A stretch of 64,000 bases of DNA from Clostridia bacterium (GTDB taxonomy: Bacteria; Bacillota; Clostridia; TANB77; UBA1234), in assembly GCA_900765095.1 (NCBI GenBank), contig CAAFRB010000098.1, forward strand, positions 1-64,000. Direction: 5' to 3'. Under the pieces are notes generated by a model. It searched no databases. It was not told the origin of the DNA and was given only the letters and a program-made list of their open reading frames with translations. A program made the position numbers and the translations under genes. Shown piece by piece: positions 36,785 to 46,200 of the stretch; positions within the stretch are counted from its first letter, which is position 1; each line of letters begins with the position of its first letter.

Positions 36785-38956
36785 ATGGCTACAATTCAAG
36801 ATATAATATCAAAGGTAAAGAGTTATAATAGAAAATCTGATACTAAATTAATAATGAGAGCCTACGAATATGCTGATGCACTTCATGCTGGACAAAAAAG
36901 AAAATCGGATGAGCCATATATAATACACCCACTTGAGGTAGCATACATAGTTTCAACACTAGAGCTTGACGACAATGCGATTTGTGCAGCTCTTTTGCAT
37001 GATGTAGTTGAAGACACTAGTGCAACGCTCGACGATATAAAAAACGAATTTGGCGAAGAAATTGCAATGCTAGTTGATGGTGTAACAAAACTTGGAAAAA
37101 TTGCAAACTACATAGATAAAGAAGAAGAACAAGTTGAAAACTATAGAAAGTTCTTTATGGCAATGGCTAAAGATATAAGAGTGGTTATGATAAAACTTGC
37201 AGATAGACTCCATAATATGCGAACATTGAAGCATTTAAGTGATGATAGAAAAGTGGCAATAGCAAAGGAAACAAGACAACTATACGCACCACTTGCTAAC
37301 AGGCTTGGTATATATTCGATAAAGTGGGAGCTTGAAGACTTGAGCTTATTATATCTTGAACCAGACGTATATAAAGAACTGGTAGAAGGAATAAACTCAA
37401 AACGTGCTGAGAGAGAAGCTTTTATAAACGACATAATAATTGAAATTAGAAAAAAATTAAAAGAAGTAAAAATAGAAGCAGAAGTATATGGTCGTCCAAA
37501 ACATTTGTATAGCATATATAGGAAGATGCAAAAGGATAATAAAACATTAGACCAAATATATGACTTGTTTGCAATGAGAATAATCGTAAATTCAGTAAAG
37601 GATTGCTACGCTGCACTTGGACTTGTACATGAACTATATAAGCCTATGCCAGGTCGTTTCAAAGATTACATAGCAGTCCCAAAACCTAATATGTACCAAT
37701 CACTTCACACAACATTGATTGGCAAAAACGGAACGCCATTTGAAATACAAATAAGAACATGGGACATGCACAGGGTTGCAGAATATGGTATTGCCGCTCA
37801 CTGGGCGTATAAAGAAGGAAAGAACATATCAGCATCAGATGAAAAACTATCATGGCTTAGAGAAACATTGGAATGGCAAAGAGAAACAAACGATGATAGA
37901 GATTTCATGAATAAACTAAAATTCGATTTATTCGACGAAGATGTATTTGTATTTACTCCAAAGGGAGATATTAAAGCTTTACCTGCCGGCAGTATACCAA
38001 TAGATCTAGCTTATTCTATACACGAACAAATAGGAAATAGAATGGTCGGTGCAAAAATAAACAATAAAATGGTGCCAATCACAACTCCATTAAGAAATGG
38101 AGATATAGTAGAAATAATAACATCAGACAATGCCAAAGGACCAAGTAGAGATTGGATAAAAATAGTAAAAACAACACAAGCTCGTAGTAAAATTCAAAAC
38201 TGGTATAAGAAAGCGCAGAAGGTTGAAAATACTGCAAAAGGAAAAGAATTAGTTGAAAAAGAATTAAAAAGAATAGGAATGTCTTTTTCAGATTTATTCA
38301 AGACGGAATGGTTAGAAAAAGCCTTGCAGAGGTACAAATACAATACTTTAGACGATTGTTACGCTGCAATAGGATTTGGAGCTATATCACCTGCGAAAAT
38401 AATAACAAGACTTCTTGAAGAATATAAAAAAGAGCATAAAGAAGAAGAGATTGAGAAAAAGATAGACGAACTTCGCGAAACTAAAAAGATAGATAGAAGC
38501 AAAGTATCCAAAACAGGTGTCATAGTAAAAGGAATAGATAATTGTTTGGTAAAACTATCTCGTTGTTGCAATCCGCTTCCAGGTGATGAAATAATAGGGT
38601 ACATAACAAAAGGAAGAGGTGTTTCTGTACATAGAGCAGACTGCGTAAATTGCAAAGAACTGCTAACAGACGAACAAAGACTAATTGATGTTTCTTGGTA
38701 CAAAGAAAATAACGCATCTTATGTTACAGAATTAGAAGTTTATGCAAATGACAGAGCAGGATTACTTGCAGATATAACAGTCGCTGTTGGAGAATTAAAA
38801 GCAAAGATAGTATCAATAAATGCTAAAACAGTACAAAATAATAGAGTTGCGATAATAAACATAGGTGTTGAAGTTGAAAACATCGATATGCTTAACAAAG
38901 TAATAAAAACAGTAAGAAAGGTTGATAGTGTCTATGATGTACATAGACAAAAATAG
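36785..38956 (+). CDS. relA: Bifunctional (p)ppGpp synthetase/hydrolase RelA/SpoT
   Basis: 723 residues. HD hydrolase domain (HPLEVAYIVSTL, LLHDVVEDT), synthetase domain (YGRPKHLYSIYRKMQ, PGRFKDYIAVPKPNMYQSLH), TGS domain (VFTPKGDIKALPAGSIPIDL) and a C-terminal ACT domain. Controls the stringent response. Confidence 0.97.
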   Translation: MATIQDIISKVKSYNRKSDTKLIMRAYEYADALHAGQKRKSDEPYIIHPLEVAYIVSTLELDDNAICAALLHDVVEDTSATLDDIKNEFGEEIAMLVDGVTKLGKIANYIDKEEEQVENYRKFFMAMAKDIRVVMIKLADRLHNMRTLKHLSDDRKVAIAKETRQLYAPLANRLGIYSIKWELEDLSLLYLEPDVYKELVEGINSKRAEREAFINDIIIEIRKKLKEVKIEAEVYGRPKHLYSIYRKMQKDNKTLDQIYDLFAMRIIVNSVKDCYAALGLVHELYKPMPGRFKDYIAVPKPNMYQSLHTTLIGKNGTPFEIQIRTWDMHRVAEYGIAAHWAYKEGKNISASDEKLSWLRETLEWQRETNDDRDFMNKLKFDLFDEDVFVFTPKGDIKALPAGSIPIDLAYSIHEQIGNRMVGAKINNKMVPITTPLRNGDIVEIITSDNAKGPSRDWIKIVKTTQARSKIQNWYKKAQKVENTAKGKELVEKELKRIGMSFSDLFKTEWLEKALQRYKYNTLDDCYAAIGFGAISPAKIITRLLEEYKKEHKEEEIEKKIDELRETKKIDRSKVSKTGVIVKGIDNCLVKLSRCCNPLPGDEIIGYITKGRGVSVHRADCVNCKELLTDEQRLIDVSWYKENNASYVTELEVYANDRAGLLADITVAVGELKAKIVSINAKTVQNNRVAIINIGVEVENIDMLNKVIKTVRKVDSVYDVHRQK

Positions 38957-38970
38957 GAGGCAGACTCAAT

Positions 38971-39609
38971 ATGATAATGAAAATATTTAGAGCAAAAGTC
39001 GGAGTAGCTGATTTGTACACTAATATGTATGTTGTTGCAGATGAAAAGACAAAGGATGGAATACTAATAGATGCTGGTGCTGGAACTGATAAAATAATTG
39101 ATTACATAGACTTCATGGGAATAAAGCTAAGATACATCATTTTAACGCATTGCCATGCAGACCACATATCAGGACTAAAAGCATTAAGAAAGGAATACCC
39201 ACGAGTGCCTATAGTTATCAATGAAGATGATAAAAAAGGAATGACTGATCCAACAATAAACCAATGCGAAATTCTAGGCGTAGACAACAATTACATAGAA
39301 GCTGATTTAGTGGTAAAAGAAGGAGATGTAATAAAATTTGGTGAATTAGAAGCAAAAATAATTCACACGCCAGGGCACACAGCAGGAAGTATGTGCATAC
39401 TTATAAACGACGCATTATTTAGTGGAGATACAATGTTTAAGCATATATATGGCAGGACAGATTTAAAAACAGGTTCAGAACGAGAGATAATGTGGTCAAT
39501 AAAAGACAAACTATTACAACTTCCTGATGATACAATAGTATATCCAGGGCACGGACTAACAACTATAATAAGAGAAGAAAAAGAAATTTATTTGGAAGAA
39601 TGGAATTAA
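38971..39609 (+). CDS. Metallo-beta-lactamase-fold hydrolase (glyoxalase II-like)
   Basis: 212 residues. Metal motif THCHADHISG, then HTPGHTAGSMCILI, FSGDTMF and YPGHG, all as in glyoxalase II-like hydrolases. Follows relA by 14 bases. ATG 38977 is a possible alternative start. Substrate unknown. Confidence 0.93.
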   Translation: MIMKIFRAKVGVADLYTNMYVVADEKTKDGILIDAGAGTDKIIDYIDFMGIKLRYIILTHCHADHISGLKALRKEYPRVPIVINEDDKKGMTDPTINQCEILGVDNNYIEADLVVKEGDVIKFGELEAKIIHTPGHTAGSMCILINDALFSGDTMFKHIYGRTDLKTGSEREIMWSIKDKLLQLPDDTIVYPGHGLTTIIREEKEIYLEEWN

Positions 39610-39641
39610 TAAAAAATTTATTAAATGCCATAAGGAGGAAA

Positions 39642-39776
39642 ATGAACATGAACAATACACTTGGAACCGTTGGGGCTGTACACACAAGCCATTTTTAAAC
39701 TGAAGAAAAGGAAGATACTTGCAATGGATTTAATGTAGGTTCTTGTTCGTATACTCAAAATTTAATAAACGATGAA
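39642..39776 (+). other. Possible small peptide gene with an in-frame TAA
   Basis: AAGGAGG precedes the ATGs at 39642 and 39648. The frame reads a short peptide starting MNMNNTLGTVGAVHTSHF to a TAA at 39696-39698. The same frame then stays open for another 25 codons (TEEKEDTCNGFNVGSCSYTQ and more) to a TAA at 39774-39776, just before a strong terminator. It might be a 18-residue leader peptide, a broken 45-residue peptide gene, or chance. Confidence 0.35.
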
Positions 39777-39784
39777 TAAAGCGA

Positions 39785-39827
39785 AGACTAGGTTAAGTAT
39801 GAAAAAGATACTTAATCTAGTCTTTTT
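39785..39827 (+). terminator. Very strong terminator
   Basis: 16-base arms AGACTAGGTTAAGTAT / ATACTTAATCTAGTCT (one G-T wobble), seven-base loop, then TTTTT. Ends the relA transcript. Confidence 0.9.
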
Positions 39828-39994
39828 GGCGTTATTAAAATTTATAAAAAAATAAAAATCAACACAAAATTAAGTAATGGAGCACGCTTAAGCTCAGCTA
39901 CGAAAAGCGTCATAATTTATTATATTCTTTTTATAAAATTTTAGTTCTAAATTTTAAACTTATTGCATATACATATTTTAGAGGTGAATAGTGT

Positions 39995-40908
39995 ATGCTC
40001 TCAAAAATATATGATGAAATCTTATCGTATTTCCCAGAAAAAATTAAAGAAAAAGTTAATCAATGTAATCCTGATGTTTGGGACAAGGCTTGTGAAGTAA
40101 GGATTAGGGCTGGTTGCCCTGTGATTATCTCGTCTTATAACAATGAGGTGATTATTGATTATATTGCTACAACTGAGGATGTTTTAAGAGTGCTTGGAAA
40201 CTTTTCGGATAATTCTATTTATTCTATTCAAAATGAACTTAATTCTGGTTTTATAACGATTAAGGGTCGGCCATAGAGTTGGTGTTTCTGGCACAAGTGT
40301 TTTTGAAGATAATAGAATAAAAAATATTAAATACATATCTAGTTTGAATATTCGTATAGCAAGAGAGATCAAGGATTGTAGTTTGAATGTTTTGAGTAAA
40401 ATATGTCAGAACGAATTTGAAAATACAATAATAATTTCTCCGCCACGGTTGTGGAAAAACTACTCTTTTACGTGACATGATTAGGGTACTAAGCAATCGA
40501 AAAAAGTTGGACAAGCCTTATACTATTGGGCTTGTTGATGAGCGTTCGGAGATTGCGGCAATGTATAAGGGTGTGCCGCAAAATGATATTGGAATCAGAA
40601 CTGATGTTATGAATAATTGTGTTAAAAGTGTTGGTATTAGAATGATGGTGAGAAGTATGGCACCTGATATTATTGCGACTGACGAGATTGGTGGTGAGAA
40701 TGACATTGATGCTGTTCTTGAGTCTGTTTGTCTTGGGGTTAAGTTGCTTCTTACGATTCATGGAATGGGGTTAAGTGATATGCCTAGCAAGTTGCTTAAT
40801 TCTAATGTTTTTAAAAATGTTATTGTTCTTTCTAAAGAAGGCCCGCCTGGCTTTGTTAAAAATATTTATAAAATGGAGGATAATAAATATGTTGATGTTT
40901 ATTCTTAA
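39995..40908 (+). CDS. spoIIIAA: Stage III sporulation ATPase SpoIIIAA, read through two +1 shifts at CGG (40268, 40446)
   Basis: 303 residues with both shifts, normal length. The zero frame stops at 40274-40276. Skipping the C at 40268 restores ITIKGGHRVGVSG. Skipping the C at 40446 restores the Walker A loop SPPGCGKTTLLRDMIRVLSN, with G151 the first Gly of the loop. The rest (TIGLVDERSEIAAMYKG, DIIATDEIGGENDIDAV, LLLTIHGM) reads on in the third frame to the TAA at 40906. No other damage is seen. SpoIIIAA is the predicted ATPase of the mother-cell/forespore channel. First gene of the spoIIIA operon. Confidence 0.92.
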
Positions 40909-41419
40909 GTGTGTACTTATTGTGATGGTGTTTGGAATCTCGTCTTTTATAGGGTATTTGTTTGCAAATAAGTTTTCTTCTAGGGTTTCTGAAATAAATG
41001 ATTTGTTACTTGCTCTTGAAATATTTGAGACTAGAATAAAGTATACTTATGATTCGATTACAACTACTTTTATGTATATTGCTGATAATGTGAAGACGAA
41101 AATATATAGAATATTTTTTATAACTGCTGAAAAAGTAAGAGAAAATAAAAATGCTTCTGCTGGTGATATTTTTAAGCAGGTTGTGGATGATGAAAAAATA
41201 TTTTTGAACTTGAATAGTGATGATATTGAGATTTTGAAGGAACTTGGGATTTCACTTGGTCAGACGGACTTGGAAGGTCAATTAAAGAATATAAGGCTGG
41301 TTTATAATTCTTTGAAATCGCAATTGGAAAGTGCAAAGGAAGAGAAAGGCAAGAATTTTAAATTGTATAGGAATATGGGTGTTTTGTGTGGACTTATTAT
41401 AATTATAATACTGCTATAA
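40889..41419 (+). CDS. spoIIIAB: Stage III sporulation protein SpoIIIAB
   Basis: 176 residues from the ATG at 40889, which overlaps spoIIIAA by 20 bases. N-terminal membrane helix, then a helical domain related to type II secretion F proteins (LALEIFETRIKYTYDSITTT), and a C-terminal helix. Order in the operon confirms the call. Confidence 0.93.
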   Translation: MLMFILKCVLIVMVFGISSFIGYLFANKFSSRVSEINDLLLALEIFETRIKYTYDSITTTFMYIADNVKTKIYRIFFITAEKVRENKNASAGDIFKQVVDDEKIFLNLNSDDIEILKELGISLGQTDLEGQLKNIRLVYNSLKSQLESAKEEKGKNFKLYRNMGVLCGLIIIIILL

Positions 41420-41444
41420 ATAGGTCGAATAATAGGAGGAAATT

Positions 41445-41639
41445 ATGGGAATTGATTTGCTTTTTAAAATTGCTGCAATTGGTATTCTTGTCGCTGTGCT
41501 TCATCAAGTTCTTGTACGAGCTGGACGTGAGGATCAAGCAATGATGACAACGCTTACAGGTCTTGTTATAGTTCTTGCAATGGTTGTTAAAGAAATTAGT
41601 GAGTTGTTTAATACTGTAAAAACATTATTTAATCTGTAG
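41445..41639 (+). CDS. spoIIIAC: Stage III sporulation protein SpoIIIAC
   Basis: 64 residues, two membrane helices with VLVRAGREDQAMM between them, the normal SpoIIIAC layout. Confidence 0.95.
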   Translation: MGIDLLFKIAAIGILVAVLHQVLVRAGREDQAMMTTLTGLVIVLAMVVKEISELFNTVKTLFNL

Positions 41640-41654
41640 ATTGGGAGAGTTCTT

Positions 41655-42038
41655 ATGAATATAACTCAAATTGTGGCATTTGGATTGGTGGCTACTTTTA
41701 TAATTGTTTTGCTAAAACAGTATAAGAGTGAATATGCAATTTATGCGTCTGTTATAGCAGGTGCGACGCTATTGTTTTTTGCTATGAATAAGGTTGGCAC
41801 AATTATTAATTTGCTTGAGAATTTAGTTGATACTGTTGGAATAAATAAGGAATTTTTTAGGATTCTTCTAAAGATAACTGGTATTGCTTATTTGGTGGAG
41901 TTTGCTTCTAATATGTGTAAAGATGCTGGTGAAAGTGCAATAAGTTCAAAGATTGAGCTTGCTGGTAAATTACTGATTGTGACTTTATCGATTCCTATAA
42001 TATCAACGCTTGTGGAAACTATTACCGAGATAATTTAA
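41655..42038 (+). CDS. spoIIIAD: Stage III sporulation protein SpoIIIAD
   Basis: 127 residues, four hydrophobic segments, with LLKQYKSEYAIYASVIAGAT and AYLVEFASNMCKDAGESAIS as in SpoIIIAD. Confidence 0.95.
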   Translation: MNITQIVAFGLVATFIIVLLKQYKSEYAIYASVIAGATLLFFAMNKVGTIINLLENLVDTVGINKEFFRILLKITGIAYLVEFASNMCKDAGESAISSKIELAGKLLIVTLSIPIISTLVETITEII

Positions 42039-42051
42039 TGGAGATATACTT

Positions 42052-43158
42052 ATGAAAAAATTAGTATTTTGTGTAATTTGTATTGTTTTATGTATGTTTG
42101 TAAAAGTTTCTTTCGCTACTGATGTTGATATTGATACGTTCTTGAATGAAACTAAACAATATACTGCTGATTTTTTTCCAAATCTTAATAGTCAAAATAT
42201 AGTTGATGAGCTTATAAATGGTGGCAATATTGATTCTAAAAGTTTGCTTAATAAAGTTGTTGATATCTTTATTGGTAAGATTAAAGAAAATGCGAAAATA
42301 ATTTTTTCTATAATTGCCGTTAGTATTCTTTGCAGTATACTTAAAAATGTACAGTCGACCTTCGGCGGGAATGTTAGTGAAATTGCGTTTTATGTGTGTT
42401 ATCTTTTTATAATTATATTAATTATTACATCTTATACTGATGTGATTTCCGTGTGCAGAGATACGATAACGAAGCTAAATAATTTTATGAATATGCTTAT
42501 TCCTTTGGTGCTAGGTTTGCTTGTGACAAATGGAAATATTGTTTCTGTTAGTATTCTTCAACCTGTTTTGCTTGTAATGACATCTATTATAAATGTTGTG
42601 ATATCGAATGTTATATTGCCAATAATTTTTGTTTCGACGATGATGAATCTTATAGGAAATATATCTGAAAATATTAAGATTTCTAAAATACCCAAGTTAC
42701 TACAGAAGACGTGCTTATGGTGTCTGGAATTTATTTTGATTATTTTTATTGGCGTTTTATCTATTGAAGGAACTTTAGGGGCTAATGTTGATGGTGTGAC
42801 TGCGAAGGCTGCTAAAAGCATAGTTAGTACAGTAATTCCCGTCGTTGGTAAAGCATTAAGTGATGCTACTGATAGTATTCTTGGAGCGACTATGATAACG
42901 AGGAACGCTGTTGGAATTATAGGGATGATTGCGATTATTTCGATAGTGCTCAATCCCTTAATTAGTGTACTAATTATGATGATTACATATAATGTGGCTG
43001 CGGCTTTGATTGAGCCGATTGTTGATTCGAGGATATCTAAATGTATGAGTGGAATGGGCGATTCTATAAAGATTGTTTTTGCACTTATGGCGACGGTATG
43101 TATGCTGTTTATAATATCTACGACTATAATGATAAAGATAGGAAATTTTTCAATATAA
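42052..43158 (+). CDS. spoIIIAE: Stage III sporulation protein SpoIIIAE
   Basis: 368 residues with a signal peptide (to about residue 23, VKVSFATD) and many membrane helices. Typical blocks are TAKAAKSIVSTVIPVVGKAL and DSILGATMITRNAVGIIGM. Polytopic part of the channel complex. Confidence 0.95.
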   Translation: MKKLVFCVICIVLCMFVKVSFATDVDIDTFLNETKQYTADFFPNLNSQNIVDELINGGNIDSKSLLNKVVDIFIGKIKENAKIIFSIIAVSILCSILKNVQSTFGGNVSEIAFYVCYLFIIILIITSYTDVISVCRDTITKLNNFMNMLIPLVLGLLVTNGNIVSVSILQPVLLVMTSIINVVISNVILPIIFVSTMMNLIGNISENIKISKIPKLLQKTCLWCLEFILIIFIGVLSIEGTLGANVDGVTAKAAKSIVSTVIPVVGKALSDATDSILGATMITRNAVGIIGMIAIISIVLNPLISVLIMMITYNVAAALIEPIVDSRISKCMSGMGDSIKIVFALMATVCMLFIISTTIMIKIGNFSI

Positions 43159-43193
43159 TTTAAGTAAGGTAGTGTGCGTTTGAAAGAGAGGTG

Positions 43194-43745
43194 ATGAGAT
43201 TGATTGATAGTTTATCAAATTATGCTATTGCTATAATTTGTTCGTCATTTCTTATGAATATAATTCAGATGATATTGCCTAATAGTGCGAATAGAAAGTA
43301 CGTGATTTTTGTTTGTAGCGTTATTGTTACGATAATTCTCGTTAATCCTGTTGTAAGTTTTGTTAACAAAGATTTTGATTTACAAGAGATTTTTGAGAAG
43401 AATCAAAAAGAGTATATTGATTTGGAGAAGGATTATGAGAGTAAATATAATGATGAGGTAATTTTGAAATACAAGAAAAACATAGAAGATGGCATTGTGG
43501 AAAGATTAAATGAGACGGGTTATGTTGTACATAATATTGAATGTGAATATGACGAATATTCACTGGAACCTAAGGCTTTGCGACTTGACATAGAGGCGGA
43601 TAATGGTGGTGTAACGCCTGTTAGAATAGAAGTTTCTAGCAATTATAAAGCGAGCGAAAATAAAGTTTCGTTTGTTGAGATTACTAATATTAAAAGCATG
43701 ATAAAAAAGACTTATGGAATTAATGACATAAAGATAAATGAGTAA
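43194..43745 (+). CDS. spoIIIAF: Stage III sporulation protein SpoIIIAF
   Basis: 183 residues. Two N-terminal membrane helices, then a soluble domain. GTG 43191, ATG 43194 and TTG 43200 all compete; AGAGAGG at 43184-43190 fits TTG 43200 best by distance. The stop codon almost touches the dispersed element that follows. Confidence 0.9.
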   Translation: MRLIDSLSNYAIAIICSSFLMNIIQMILPNSANRKYVIFVCSVIVTIILVNPVVSFVNKDFDLQEIFEKNQKEYIDLEKDYESKYNDEVILKYKKNIEDGIVERLNETGYVVHNIECEYDEYSLEPKALRLDIEADNGGVTPVRIEVSSNYKASENKVSFVEITNIKSMIKKTYGINDIKINE

Positions 43746-43901
43746 GAAAGATGAAAATCGAAGATTTTCATTCTTTCGACCCTCGAGAGTTTTCGACTGA
43801 AAGAAAGAAAATCTCTCGCATAGAATAAAGTTTTTTATACAATAGGAAAGAAGATAATTACATAAAAGATTGCAAATTTGTTACTTTCCTATTGTATAAA
43901 A
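43744..43901 (-). repeat. Full copy of the dispersed palindromic element inside the spoIIIA operon
   Basis: Reverse complement of the element at 26463-26616, about 95% alike by eye. The ATACAATAGGAAAG / CTTTCCTATTGTAT stem lies at 43838-43897. It fills the whole gap between spoIIIAF and spoIIIAG, so transcription must pass through its stem-loops to reach spoIIIAG, AH and perhaps efp. Confidence 0.88.
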
Positions 43902-43921
43902 GTACAAAGGAGGAAAATGTT

Positions 43922-44488
43922 TTGGAAAAATTATTAGAAAAGTTTAATAACAAAAAGATGATTGAGAATTTGGGAATATTTTTGATACTTGCTATCATAG
44001 TATTGATAGTGATAAATACTCTTTTTGATAATAACAACAATAACAAGAATGTAAATTTAGTTCAAACGGTTTCAAATAAAGATAATGTTGTAATTGACAC
44101 AAATCTTGAGAGAAAGCTTGAAGGTATTTTGTCTAAGATTAGTGGTGCTGGCAAAGTGTCAGTTATGATTTCTTATTCTAATGAAGTGTTGAAACAACCA
44201 ATGACAGATGTTAAGACGACTACTACTGTTGTGAGTGAGAAAGATAGCAATGGTGGTGAAAGGAAGACGGAAGAAACAAGTACAGAGGAAAGTGTAATCT
44301 ATGAGCAAAATGGCAACAACAAAACTCCTATGTTAAAGCAAAATGTGTTGCCTACTATAATCGGCGTTATTGTGGTGGCAGATGGTGCAAGCAATATTAG
44401 TGTGAAAGAAAGTTTAATACGTGCGGTCATTGCTGCAGTTGATGTGCCAAATCATAGAATACAAGTTTTTGCTAGTAGCAAAGCATAA
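43922..44488 (+). CDS. spoIIIAG: Stage III sporulation protein SpoIIIAG
   Basis: 188 residues from the TTG at 43922, eight bases after AAAGGAGG. Membrane helix at about residues 18-38, then a ring-building soluble domain (LEGILSKISGAGKVSVMISY, and KESLIRAVIAAVDVPNHRIQ). Forms the large ring of the channel. Starts right after the dispersed element. Confidence 0.94.
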   Translation: MEKLLEKFNNKKMIENLGIFLILAIIVLIVINTLFDNNNNNKNVNLVQTVSNKDNVVIDTNLERKLEGILSKISGAGKVSVMISYSNEVLKQPMTDVKTTTTVVSEKDSNGGERKTEETSTEESVIYEQNGNNKTPMLKQNVLPTIIGVIVVADGASNISVKESLIRAVIAAVDVPNHRIQVFASSKA

Positions 44489-44512
44489 GATGGGCTATAA
44501 GGAGGTTATATT

Positions 44513-45094
44513 ATGAATTTTAAATTTAGTGTCATTAAGAAAAATCAAATATTAACGTGGAGTGTTATTGTTATGCTGTTAATAGCTGGATTTTTGAATT
44601 ATAAAAATGACCCTAATAAAGCGTATAATATTGAGGTTACAGGTATTATTGATGAAAATCTTGGGGATGCGGTGTTAGTTGACAGCCCAACTTTAGTTAC
44701 CAATATTGTTGATAATGTGGAAGATAAAAATCTTACAACGACGTCTGCTGAATACTTTTCCGAAAATAGAATAGCACGAAATAATAGTTATGCAGAGCAG
44801 CTGGAAACGTATAAAAATATTTTGAGTGACGCAAATGTTTCTGATGCACAAAAGGAATTTGCTCAAAATGAAATAAAAAGAATCAACGATGAGAAGAATG
44901 CTGTTTCTATTGCTGAAAATTTGATTAAGTTAAAAGGAATTGAAGAGGTTTCTATATTAGTAAATAAAGGGAGTATTAATGTAGTAGCTTTGGATGACAA
45001 CCTTGATGATGCTAAAGTGGCTCAGATTCAAAATATAATACAGAATGAATTGGGTGTTGAAGTAGATAAAATTCACATAAATTCTGTAAAATAA
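44513..45094 (+). CDS. spoIIIAH: Stage III sporulation protein SpoIIIAH
   Basis: 193 residues behind GGAGG. One N-terminal membrane helix (about 12-27) and an EscJ-like C-terminal domain (NLIKLKGIEEVSILVNKGSI). It is the mother-cell partner of SpoIIQ. Last gene of the operon. Confidence 0.94.
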   Translation: MNFKFSVIKKNQILTWSVIVMLLIAGFLNYKNDPNKAYNIEVTGIIDENLGDAVLVDSPTLVTNIVDNVEDKNLTTTSAEYFSENRIARNNSYAEQLETYKNILSDANVSDAQKEFAQNEIKRINDEKNAVSIAENLIKLKGIEEVSILVNKGSINVVALDDNLDDAKVAQIQNIIQNELGVEVDKIHINSVK

Positions 45095-45168
45095 TAAAAA
45101 GGGGTTGAAAAAATGGCACTTTTGTTATAAAATGTCACAGTAAAACACATTCGAGAGGAGTTTTAATA

Positions 45169-45726
45169 ATGATAAGTGCAGGAGATTTTAGAAATGGTGT
45201 AACATTTGAAATGGATAGCCAAGTATATAGAGTAGTTGAGTTCCAACATGTTAAACCAGGTAAGGGAGCAGCATTTGTAAGAACTAAATTAAAAAATGTT
45301 ATGACAGGTTCTGTTTTAGAGAAAACATTTAACCCAACAGAAAAGGTGCAAGAAGCACAAATCGACAGAAAAGATATGCAATATTTATACAATGATGGAG
45401 ATATGTATTATTTCATGGATAATGAAACATATGAACAATTACCATTAAGCAAAGATGAATTAGGAGATACTTTAAATTACCTAATAGATAACATGAACGT
45501 TAAAGTTGTATCTTATAAAGGTAAGGTATTTGGTATAGAACCTCCAATATTTGTTGAACTTGAAATTACATACACAGAGCCAGGATTTAAAGGCGATACA
45601 TCAACAGGTGCTACTAAACCAGCAACAACACAAACTGGATATGTTTTAAATGTACCACTTTTTGTTGAGATTGGTGATAAGATTCGTATAGATACTCGTA
45701 CTGGTGAATATATGGAAAGGGTATAG
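45169..45726 (+). CDS. efp: Elongation factor P
   Basis: 185 residues. Domain I loop [17 protein letters not shown] with the tip Lys, and the C-terminal [17 protein letters not shown]. Relieves ribosome stalling at proline runs. Preceded by GAGAGGAG. Confidence 0.97.
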   Translation: MISAGDFRNGVTFEMDSQVYRVVEFQHVKPGKGAAFVRTKLKNVMTGSVLEKTFNPTEKVQEAQIDRKDMQYLYNDGDMYYFMDNETYEQLPLSKDELGDTLNYLIDNMNVKVVSYKGKVFGIEPPIFVELEITYTEPGFKGDTSTGATKPATTQTGYVLNVPLFVEIGDKIRIDTRTGEYMERV

Positions 45727-45733
45727 GTATAGT

Positions 45734-46159
45734 ATGAAGGAAGAATTAACAAAGAAAGTTAATGAGATTAAAGATACTATTTCAAATAAAGAAGAAGCTG
45801 AAAAAGTAATCAAATCTGTTTCGGAGCTTATTACTATGTTTACAGATAAGCTTCTTGAAATATCTGAAAGACAAGTAAAGTTAGAAGAAAAGACAGAAGA
45901 GATTTTTGATGTCCTTTCCCAAATAGAAGAAGAGATGATTGAAAATCTTAATGATTTTGAGGCTGCTTGTCCTTATTGCGGAGAGATTATTCCTTTTAGA
46001 ATTCCAGAAGATGGAGAGGAATTTGAATGCCCTAAGTGCGGTAACGTAATAGAGATGGAATTATTATTTGATGAAGCAGATGGTTGCTGCGGTGGCTCAT
46101 GTGGAGAACATCATTGTCATGGTTGTCACCATGATGCAGATGACGAAGATGAAAAATAA
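45734..46159 (+). CDS. Zinc-ribbon protein with coiled-coil start and His/Cys tail
   Basis: 141 residues, eight bases after efp. Helical first 75 residues, then a four-Cys zinc ribbon (CPYCGEIIPF, then CPKCGNVIEM), and a tail GCCGGSCGEHHCHGCHHD that probably binds metal. Similar clostridial proteins follow efp; function unknown. Confidence 0.75.
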   Translation: MKEELTKKVNEIKDTISNKEEAEKVIKSVSELITMFTDKLLEISERQVKLEEKTEEIFDVLSQIEEEMIENLNDFEAACPYCGEIIPFRIPEDGEEFECPKCGNVIEMELLFDEADGCCGGSCGEHHCHGCHHDADDEDEK

Positions 46160-46200
46160 GATATACGGCGAAGTGAGATATTGCTAACTAAGATATGTGA

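Noticed and set aside
2867..41000. Loss of sporulation with gene decay
   Set aside because: Decay would give varied lesions. The frames after each shift are clean, and the other spo and ger genes are intact.
43744..43901. CRISPR array or insertion sequence in the spoIIIA gap
   Set aside because: Only one unit, no spacers and no transposase frame; it is a single palindromic element.
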